NCBI GenBank assembly: GCA_026706455.1
Contig: JAPOYS010000113.1
Span: 1 to 60,474, forward strand
Length of the DNA: 60,474 bases
Direction: 5' to 3'
DNA from: Chloroflexota bacterium
GTDB lineage: Bacteria > Chloroflexota > Anaerolineae > Aggregatilineales > Phototrophicaceae
In this document: one piece after another, positions 42,584 through 49,598 of the stretch
How positions within the stretch are numbered: position 1 is the first letter of the stretch
Layout: every line of letters starts with the position of its first letter
Made by a program: the position numbers and the translations under genes
The notes under the pieces: model-generated
Told to the model about the DNA's origin: nothing
What the model saw: the letters and a program-made list of their open reading frames with translations, nothing else
The model's database searches: none

Positions 42584-45130
42584 CTACAACTTCACGTATT
42601 CCGCGTTCCAGGCGGCGACGCCGACGTCCTCTAGCTGACTGACCGCGACGCGCCGTTCCTCGCCCGCATCCAGCCAGAAATAACTGTCGTCACAAATGAA
42701 GCGATCGGAGACCGCCGGACAATGGAAATGGACGCCGACGGCGGGCAAGGCGCCGGCATTGCGAATCCTAAGCGCCGCATCGCCGTCCGCTGTGATGGCG
42801 AGCCGCGTCGCCGGACGATTGAACAGGCAGCCCTGAAGCGCCGTGTAGTTAAGCCAATAAAATACGCGGCTTTGCAGCCCAGCGCCGGTCCTGAGTTCGG
42901 TGACCAGGAATAGCGGTTGGCTCCAAGTCTGGTCGGCGTCGAGCGCGAAGTCGCCCAAGCGCTTGACCACCCCTTGGTCTCCGCTCCCGTTGTATTCGCT
43001 GCATTTGAGCAGCGCCAGATCGCCATCGAATGCGCGAACGCGAACTGTCCACGATTGGTTCCCCAGCGCGCTCAGATCGTCTAGCAGGTAGACTGGGAAG
43101 CTCGCGGGGGCGCCGACGCAGGACAATCGGTGAAATAGCAGACAGACATGAAGCGGTCGGTAAGCGCCGCGCAGTATGTGATAGGCGATCTTGGGCGCGC
43201 CATACCAATCCACCGTCGCCCAGGAGGCGGCCGGGTTATTGTCGGTCAGCTTATAATAACATACGCCGGTGGCTTCGGGCCAGCGCGTCCGCGCCAGCTC
43301 GAGCGTATGACGCATGCCGGTCGCCTGCGCCATCTGCATGCCCAGGATGAAATTCTGTAGCGAGTCATTGGGCACGAAGTCGGCGACGTATTGCGACATG
43401 ATCGCCTGCTCATGCTTGAGGTTGAAGACGGGCATATGATGTGTGAAACCGCCCTCGCTCGCCGGCGGCCAACCATCCAATTCGTCCACGGGCAGGTAAC
43501 GCGCGACCGACTCGTAATTCGGCGCCGACGCCAGCCCGAACTCGCCGATGAAGGTCGCGGCGAGCGAGAGGTTGGTTTCGAGCGGCTGACGCTGCCAAAA
43601 GACGTGATAGCTGTGGATGCTGCCGCCCCAGGGTTCGCCCCGATGAAAGGGGCGCGTCCCGTCCAGTTCGACGCTATAGCGGCCCATCATGTCGATCGCT
43701 TCGCCGAAGGGCTCGCCTGATTCGTTGCCGCCGCCCCACATCACCAGCGATGGGTGATTGCGCAAACGGATCGTGTTGTGGCGCACGGTCTCTTCCAGAA
43801 TCTCGTAGGGCTGGATGCGATGGCTGTTCCAAGCGGTGGGCCATTCCTGCAAGACCATGACCCCGTAACGGTCGGCCAGATCGTAGAATTCGTCGGTCTC
43901 GGGCATGCCGCTGCCCCAGGCGCGCAGCAGCTGCATGTGCGAATCGCGCGCCATCTGCAAGAAGCGCTCGTAACGCTCGGCTTCAAAGCGCAGCAGCGTG
44001 TCCAGCGTGCACCAGTTCGCGCCCTTGACGAAGATCGGCTTGCCATTCACCACGAAGGTCCAATTGTAGTTCTCGGGATCGGGACCGGCCGGCGTCGGTC
44101 GCATCTCGATGGCCCGGACTCCGAAGGTGAAGGACTGCTTGTCCGGCAGGCCCTCGTCCGGCAGGAAAGCCAGATGCAGGCGATACAGGTTCGGCTCGCC
44201 ATAATCGACGGGCCACCACTGCTTGGCGTCGGGCAGTGCGAATTCGAGCAGCTCCGTCTTCGTTCCGCCGCCGCTGTCCAGGTCAATCGCAAAGCGCCAG
44301 GCGTCGCCCGCGAAATTCTCCGGTTCGATGGAACCCAGGAGGCGGCCGCTCCAGCCGGCCGACGCGCCTTCGAGCCTGAGATGCAGGCGCAGCAGACCCG
44401 ACCCCGCCTCCAGCGTCGCGATAAAGGGATCGACTATTTCGACGCTCGGCGAGGCTTTGAGCCAAACCGAACGCCAGATGCCCAGCGTCGGCAAGTTGAT
44501 GTAGTGCCAGCCGTAGATGTTGTTGATGACGGCGCTATCGAGCCAGCCGACATTCATGCCGGTGAAGAAGTCGTTGGGTTCGCCGCGGCTGATGCGCTGC
44601 GGCGCTGGATCGAGCCGCGCGATCAGCGTGTTCTCGCTATCGACCAGCTTTGAAGCGACATCATAGGTCAGTGGCGCGAACATGCCTTTGTGCTCGCCCA
44701 GCTTTTCGCCATTCAGCCAGATCGCGCAGGAATCGCAGACGCCGCCGAATACCAGGCGCGCGCCATCCATGCCAGCGGGCTTCTCGAATGTCTTCTTCAG
44801 CCACCAGGTTCTGAGGCTCTCGGCTCGGGCGATCTCATCGTTGCGGCCGATGTAGGGATCGGGAATCCGACCGGCATTGAACAGCGCCGTCTGAATGCTG
44901 CCGGGCACCGCCGCCGGGATCGCATCGAGCCAGTCGCCAGCGAGCCGCTCGTTGGCGACGCCATCGGGGGCCATCTCCCAATCCTCATCCAGCGTGAGGC
45001 GCAAGGGACCAGCCGGCTGCTCGACGCCGCCCCGACGAAGCTCGATGACGCGCGGGACGTCAGCGTGCGGCGCTGGACCCGGCGCGAAGGACTCGCGGTC
45101 AACTTGGTCGAGGCTCTTGATTTCAGTCAT
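42584..45130 (-). CDS. GH2 beta-mannosidase-like glycosidase (848 residues)
   Basis: This glycoside hydrolase family 2 protein has a sugar-binding jelly-roll (AVPGSIQTALFNAGRIPDPY near residue 75), an immunoglobulin-like domain, and a TIM barrel with the hallmark NGKPIFVKGANWCTLDTL. The acid/base Glu lies in GGGNESG near 470 and the nucleophile Glu in GEFGLAS near 530. WGSGMPETDEFYDLADRYGV is typical of beta-mannosidases. No signal peptide is visible, so it acts on imported oligosaccharides in the cytoplasm. It sits inside an Opp-type importer operon. It is homologous to 49599-52343 but lacks that protein's N-terminal helical domain. Confidence 0.9.
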   Translation of the reverse strand: MTEIKSLDQVDRESFAPGPAPHADVPRVIELRRGGVEQPAGPLRLTLDEDWEMAPDGVANERLAGDWLDAIPAAVPGSIQTALFNAGRIPDPYIGRNDEIARAESLRTWWLKKTFEKPAGMDGARLVFGGVCDSCAIWLNGEKLGEHKGMFAPLTYDVASKLVDSENTLIARLDPAPQRISRGEPNDFFTGMNVGWLDSAVINNIYGWHYINLPTLGIWRSVWLKASPSVEIVDPFIATLEAGSGLLRLHLRLEGASAGWSGRLLGSIEPENFAGDAWRFAIDLDSGGGTKTELLEFALPDAKQWWPVDYGEPNLYRLHLAFLPDEGLPDKQSFTFGVRAIEMRPTPAGPDPENYNWTFVVNGKPIFVKGANWCTLDTLLRFEAERYERFLQMARDSHMQLLRAWGSGMPETDEFYDLADRYGVMVLQEWPTAWNSHRIQPYEILEETVRHNTIRLRNHPSLVMWGGGNESGEPFGEAIDMMGRYSVELDGTRPFHRGEPWGGSIHSYHVFWQRQPLETNLSLAATFIGEFGLASAPNYESVARYLPVDELDGWPPASEGGFTHHMPVFNLKHEQAIMSQYVADFVPNDSLQNFILGMQMAQATGMRHTLELARTRWPEATGVCYYKLTDNNPAASWATVDWYGAPKIAYHILRGAYRPLHVCLLFHRLSCVGAPASFPVYLLDDLSALGNQSWTVRVRAFDGDLALLKCSEYNGSGDQGVVKRLGDFALDADQTWSQPLFLVTELRTGAGLQSRVFYWLNYTALQGCLFNRPATRLAITADGDAALRIRNAGALPAVGVHFHCPAVSDRFICDDSYFWLDAGEERRVAVSQLEDVGVAAWNAEYVKL

Positions 45131-45142
45131 GCGCTTGACCTC

Positions 45143-46285
45143 TTACAGCGAGTAGGGATCGGCGGCGTCGCGCAAACCGTCGCCGACGAAGTTGAACATC
45201 AATATGGTGACGATGATGAAGAGCGCCGGGATGAGCTTCCAGGGCTGATGCACGAGCGCGCCGAAATTCTTGGTATCTTCCAGCAGCACGCCCCAGCTGA
45301 TGCCGGGCTCTTGCATGCCCAGCCCGATGAAGCTCAGCGCCGTCTCGCCAAGTATCATGCCCGGGATCGCCAAAGTCATGGTCACGATCAGATGGCTGGC
45401 GAAGTTGGGCAGCAGATGGCGCCAGATGATATACAGGTCGGAGCCGCCCGCCAGCCTGGAAGCGACCACGAAATCCAGATCCCGCAGCGACAGCAGCTTT
45501 CCGCGCACCACCCGCGCCAAGCCCGTCCAGCCCACAATCGACAGAACCATGGTGATGGCAAAATAGGTATGGGCGACGGGCCATTCTCTGGGGATGGCGG
45601 CCGAGAGCGCCATGAAAAGCGGCAAGGTCGGAATGGCGATCAGCAGGTCGATTATGCGCTGAATGACCTCATCAATGATGCCGCCGAAATAACCGGAGAC
45701 GCCGCCGATGAGGCAGCCGAGCACAAAGCTGATGGCGACGCCGCCCAAGCCGACGAAGAGCGAAACGCGCGCCGCGATCACCGTGCGCGAGAATAAATCG
45801 CGGCTCACCGAGTCGGTGCCAAACAGGGTGATGTTCGTATCTTCGTCTACGCCGAAGAGGTGCAGATCCAGCTTGAACAAACCCATGATCCAGTAGGGCT
45901 CGCCGCGAACGAAGAAATGGATCGGGTATTTCTCGTCCTCTTCTTCCGTGTAGATCTCGCGAAATGTCTTGGGATGGAAGCTCCGTTCCCGCGCGTAGAT
46001 GTAGGGCTGAAACGGGTTGCCGTCCATGCCAAAATGGATGACGCTGGGCGGCGCGTCCTTGAAGCCCTTCAGGCGCGTATGGGCTGGGTAGGGCGCGATG
46101 AAATCGGCGAAAATCGCCATCAAGTACAGCGCAACGAGAACGGGCAACCCGAGCCGGGCGAGGCGATGCCGCCAGAAGCGCCGCCGGATCAGTTTCCCGC
46201 GCGACAAATACTCGATCGAGTCACCGGCTGTTTCAGACGCCAGTGATTCAGCCAATGAAGAACGTACCGTTTCCGCTTGCGCCAT
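45143..46285 (-). CDS. ABC transporter permease, OppC/DppC-like
   Basis: This 380-residue BPD_transp_1 protein has six membrane segments, the first at about residues 40-65. A long extracytoplasmic insert of about 110 residues follows, which is larger than in DppC and typical of oligosaccharide-type Opp permeases. LFGTDSVSRDLFSRTVIAAR and the EAA-like loop FVVASRLAGGSDLYIIWRHL are present. ATG 46285 is preferred over the TTG one codon earlier because AGGGA is well spaced. It ends 12 bases before the GH2 gene. Confidence 0.9.
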   Translation of the reverse strand: MAQAETVRSSLAESLASETAGDSIEYLSRGKLIRRRFWRHRLARLGLPVLVALYLMAIFADFIAPYPAHTRLKGFKDAPPSVIHFGMDGNPFQPYIYARERSFHPKTFREIYTEEEDEKYPIHFFVRGEPYWIMGLFKLDLHLFGVDEDTNITLFGTDSVSRDLFSRTVIAARVSLFVGLGGVAISFVLGCLIGGVSGYFGGIIDEVIQRIIDLLIAIPTLPLFMALSAAIPREWPVAHTYFAITMVLSIVGWTGLARVVRGKLLSLRDLDFVVASRLAGGSDLYIIWRHLLPNFASHLIVTMTLAIPGMILGETALSFIGLGMQEPGISWGVLLEDTKNFGALVHQPWKLIPALFIIVTILMFNFVGDGLRDAADPYSL

Positions 46286-46324
46286 CAAGTGTCCCTAAAC
46301 TGCCCGCCGCCAAGACTCGGCCGA

Positions 46325-47329
46325 TCAATCGTAACGGATCCGCGGATCCAGCCATACCAGCGCGATATCTGAAATCAAGGTGCCGATGAGCGTTAAGGCG
46401 CTGAGGATCATGATGATGCTGCCGGCCAGATACATATCCTGCCGCAGCACAGCCGTCAACAGCACCGGACCAATCGTCTGCAGATTGAGAACGATGGACA
46501 CCAGGGCCTCGCCGCCGACCATCGCCGGCAGCAGCCAGCCAATTGTGCTGAAGATAGGGTTGAAGGCGATTCGCACCGGATACTTCCAGAGCAGACGCCT
46601 TTCGCTCAGTCCCTTGGCCCGCGCCGTGACCACGTATTGCTTGTTCAACTCATCGAGCAGATTGGCGCGCATCACGCGAATCAGCCCGGCTGTGCCCGCC
46701 GTCGCCAGCACCAGCACCGGCACCCAGACATTCTTCAGCATGTCGATCACCTTGGCGATCGACCAGGGCGCGTGCTTGAATTCCAGCGAGAACAAGCCGG
46801 TCACCGCGTGCCCGGTCTGGGCGAAGACGATCCACATGATGATGATGGCGAAGAGAAAATTGGGAATCGCGAGCCCAATGAAACCGATGAAGATCGACAG
46901 GTAATCCGTTAGCGAATACTGATGCGTCGCCGAATAGATGCCGATGGGGATGGCGATCGCCCAGACGACGATCGTCGACACAATCGAGATGATCATGGTC
47001 GCCGGCAGCCGCTCCGCGATGATGTCGGCCACCGGCTTGTTGTCATAGCTGCTGCCATAGGAGCCGAAAGAGCGGCCGAGATCCCCGTTGACGATGAAGT
47101 TGCGCATCCAGCGGAAGTACTGCGTATAGAGCGGCCTGCCCAAGCCATAGCGCTGCTCAAGGCGTGAAATCTCGGACTCGTCAACGACCAAGCCCTGGCT
47201 TTCCAAGCGCAGAATATAGGTGCTCAGGTAATCGCCGGGCGGCAGCTGAATGATGATGAATGAGATCATCGACAGCAGCAGCAGCATGGGAATAAGGATG
47301 AATATCCGGCGAACAATAATTCGAAGCAT
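46325..47329 (-). CDS. ABC transporter permease, OppB/DppB-like
   Basis: This 334-residue BPD_transp_1 membrane protein has about six segments. SFIIIQLPPGDYLSTYI near residue 25 and the EAA loop LLDELNKQYVVTARAKGLSE are characteristic. ATG 47329 with GGAG just upstream begins the first hydrophobic segment (MLRIIVRRIFILIPMLLLLS). It is the first gene of the minus-strand importer operon and is divergent from the binding-protein gene at 47508. Its promoter must lie in the same 180-bp interval. Confidence 0.9.
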   Translation of the reverse strand: MLRIIVRRIFILIPMLLLLSMISFIIIQLPPGDYLSTYILRLESQGLVVDESEISRLEQRYGLGRPLYTQYFRWMRNFIVNGDLGRSFGSYGSSYDNKPVADIIAERLPATMIISIVSTIVVWAIAIPIGIYSATHQYSLTDYLSIFIGFIGLAIPNFLFAIIIMWIVFAQTGHAVTGLFSLEFKHAPWSIAKVIDMLKNVWVPVLVLATAGTAGLIRVMRANLLDELNKQYVVTARAKGLSERRLLWKYPVRIAFNPIFSTIGWLLPAMVGGEALVSIVLNLQTIGPVLLTAVLRQDMYLAGSIIMILSALTLIGTLISDIALVWLDPRIRYD

Positions 47330-47392
47330 AACATTCTCCGGGCTGCGAATTCGTTTCGCGCGAACCAGCGAACCGCCGCGCGCCGGCATTAT

Positions 47393-47421
47393 TTGACTAA
47401 CTGCATCTGGTTAGGGATAAT
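47393..47421 (+). promoter_or_regulatory. candidate promoter for the family 5 binding protein
   Basis: TTGACT (47393-47398) and GATAAT (47416-47421) are separated by 17 bases, about 87 bases before the ATG at 47508. The hexamers and spacing are close to the sigma70 consensus. Confidence 0.58.
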
Positions 47422-47452
47422 AGCATACATGACTTGCAAAGGCACATTTGCA
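47397..47452. promoter_or_regulatory. two candidate operator palindromes in the divergent promoter region
   Basis: CTAAC-n8-GTTAG (47397-47414) lies inside the promoter spacer, and TGCAAA-n6-TTTGCA (47435-47452) lies just past the expected start of transcription. Both positions suit repressor binding. No regulator gene adjoins the region. Confidence 0.38.
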
Positions 47453-47507
47453 GGCTCAATCCACGTCCTGTACTGAGTGAACAAAGTTTCTGTTGAAGGA
47501 GAAGAAA

Positions 47508-49385
47508 ATGACCGTGCCATTCCGCAAATTAGTACTCTTGTTGATCGTCGCCGTGATGATCATCGGTCCGGGCGCGCTCTCCGGCGTCGCGCAAGATTGT
47601 ATGTACAACGAAGCGCCGATGCTGGCTGAGATGGTCGCCGCCGGCGATTTGCCCGGCGTCTGCGAGCGCCTGCCCGATAACCCGCTGGTCGTCAGGCCTG
47701 GCGTCTACCTGCCAGAAGCGCTCATCGTTCCGGAGATCGGCCAATACGGCGGCGAGCTGCTGATGACCTGGCAGAACAACGTGGTCATGAAGGAGACGCT
47801 GTTCAACACGCTGAACCGCGATGACAACACGATCGCGCCCAATGTGATTGAGGAATTCATCATCAGCGACGACGCCAGCGAATACAGCTTCAAGCTGCGC
47901 GCCGGGCACAAGTGGTCGGATGGCGCGCCGGTCACAACCGAAGACGTGCGCTTCGCCTACGAAGACGTATTGAGCAACGCGGAGCTGCGCCCCTCCGTAC
48001 CGACCTATTTGAAGAGCGGCAACGTGCCCGACGGCGCCGCGGCAACGCTTGAGATCGTGGACGATACCACCTTCAAGTTCGTCTTTGACGGACCCTACCC
48101 CGGCTTCGCTTCCAGCTTGGTGTCGCTGGGCACCGGTTACCTGGACATCATCAAGCCCATGCACTTCCTGGCTCAATTCCATAGCGATTACGGCGATGCC
48201 GACGCGATCGCCGCCATGGTCGAAGAGGAGGGCTTCGAAAGCTGGGTGGAAGTCTTCAACGGCAAGGATGTATCCGGCTGGTGCGAGAACTGCCCACAGG
48301 CAATCGGCTTCCCGCAGTTGGGACCCTGGGTCCGCGTCGAAGGACCGGAAGAAGAAGTGGTGACCCAGCGCAATCCCTATTACTTCGCGGTCGACGCGGA
48401 TGGCAACCAACTGCCCTATCTCGACGGACGCCGCGCCGTCATCAACCAGTGGGGCATCATGGAGACGGCCGAGTTGATGATGTTCGCCGGCGACGTCCAC
48501 TACTTCTGGACGACCAGCCTGGCGAATTTGCCGCTCTTCATCGAAAACGAAGAGAACGGCAACTACAGGACCCATGTCTATCCCAATAAAGACTCGCGCA
48601 TGTTGCACCTCAATCTCACATTTGACGATCCCGTCTGGCGCGAAGTCACCTGGGACGCGCGCTTCCGCAACGCCGTCATGCTGGCGATTGACAGCGAAGA
48701 ACTCGTCAACGCCATCTACTTCGGCCAAGCCAGCCTGCCGACCATCGCGCCCAGCGATTACGATGTCGAGGCCGCCAACGCGCTGCTGGATGAAATGGGC
48801 ATGACCGAACGCGATGCTGATGGCAACCGCCTGTCGCCCAGCGGCGAGCCCTTCTCGATCATGATCGAGGTCGGCGCTGGCGGCGGCGACTATTCCGACC
48901 CCGCGCCCTTCTTCGTCGATTACCTCAGCGATATCGGCATCAGCGCCGACTTCCGCAATATCGACAGCGCCTTGCTCGGCGAGCGCCGCGCCTCCAACGA
49001 GATGCAAGCCGGCATCAACTGGAACACAGCGCCCCTCTTCGCCGCCCATACCTTCCCGGATTACATTCCAAACAGCAATTGGGGCCCGCTCTGGGGGCAA
49101 TGGTATGGCGATAACGAAATGGGGGAGGAGCCGCCCGATTGGATCATGGAACTATACGCCATCCACGAAGATCTGATCAGCCATCCGCCCGGCAGCGAAG
49201 GCTTCATCGCCGCCTCAGCCACGAGGGATGCCTGGCTCTATGACAACGTGCCCTTCTTCACCCACATCGAACAGCCGGGCATCGTGCACATGTGGTCCAA
49301 TTGCATCGCCAACGTGCCCGACGCGCCCTTCCATCACGGCTCCTGGTCCAGCCATCGGCTGATCTACTTCACGGACGACTGCTAA
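47508..49385 (+). CDS. ABC substrate-binding protein, family 5 (oligosaccharide/peptide type)
   Basis: This 625-residue exported protein has a Sec signal peptide (residues 1-27, ending near SGVAQD) and the start ATG 47508 with GAAGGAG 7 bases before. Family 5 features include LRAGHKWSDGAPVTTEDVRF near residue 150 and LDIIKPMHFLAQF. It is about 100 residues longer than peptide-binding relatives. That length is usual for the oligosaccharide-binding members known beside mannanase and cellulase genes in Thermotoga. It is divergent from the Opp-type operon and followed by a second GH2 gene, so manno-oligosaccharides are a reasonable ligand. Confidence 0.9.
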   Translation: MTVPFRKLVLLLIVAVMIIGPGALSGVAQDCMYNEAPMLAEMVAAGDLPGVCERLPDNPLVVRPGVYLPEALIVPEIGQYGGELLMTWQNNVVMKETLFNTLNRDDNTIAPNVIEEFIISDDASEYSFKLRAGHKWSDGAPVTTEDVRFAYEDVLSNAELRPSVPTYLKSGNVPDGAAATLEIVDDTTFKFVFDGPYPGFASSLVSLGTGYLDIIKPMHFLAQFHSDYGDADAIAAMVEEEGFESWVEVFNGKDVSGWCENCPQAIGFPQLGPWVRVEGPEEEVVTQRNPYYFAVDADGNQLPYLDGRRAVINQWGIMETAELMMFAGDVHYFWTTSLANLPLFIENEENGNYRTHVYPNKDSRMLHLNLTFDDPVWREVTWDARFRNAVMLAIDSEELVNAIYFGQASLPTIAPSDYDVEAANALLDEMGMTERDADGNRLSPSGEPFSIMIEVGAGGGDYSDPAPFFVDYLSDIGISADFRNIDSALLGERRASNEMQAGINWNTAPLFAAHTFPDYIPNSNWGPLWGQWYGDNEMGEEPPDWIMELYAIHEDLISHPPGSEGFIAASATRDAWLYDNVPFFTHIEQPGIVHMWSNCIANVPDAPFHHGSWSSHRLIYFTDDC

Positions 49386-49415
49386 GCGCTGGTCGCTGAT
49401 CTCCGCAGAACTTTC

Positions 49416-49449
49416 GAGGGCTGGAGCTTTCTCCAGCCCTCTTCTGTCA
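49416..49449 (+). terminator. probable intrinsic terminator after the binding-protein gene
   Basis: GAGGGCTGGAG-CTTT-CTCCAGCCCTC forms a perfect 11-bp stem with a four-base loop, followed by TTCTGTCATTT. It starts 31 bases after the stop at 49385. The T-tract is interrupted, but the stem is very strong. Confidence 0.7.
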
Positions 49450-49535
49450 TTTGTCGATTCATGGACTGAGGCTCTGGGCGCGGCGCGCGTTGAATCTCGG
49501 CTATCACAGCGAAAACGCAATGACGGACGCGCCAT

Positions 49536-49560
49536 GTAGGGACGACCTATCAGGTCGCCC
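49536..49560 (+). repeat. REP-like hairpin upstream of the second GH2 gene
   Basis: GTAG-GGACGACCT-ATC-AGGTCGCCC; the core is identical to that at 26653-26677. Confidence 0.6.
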
Positions 49561-49598
49561 GACTCCGAAACGCCAAAACATTGTCGAGAAGGAAGAAC

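Noticed and set aside
47529..49100. Long minus-strand reading frame opposite the family 5 binding protein
   Set aside because: The plus-strand gene has signal peptide, ribosome site and family motifs, while the antisense frame shows none.
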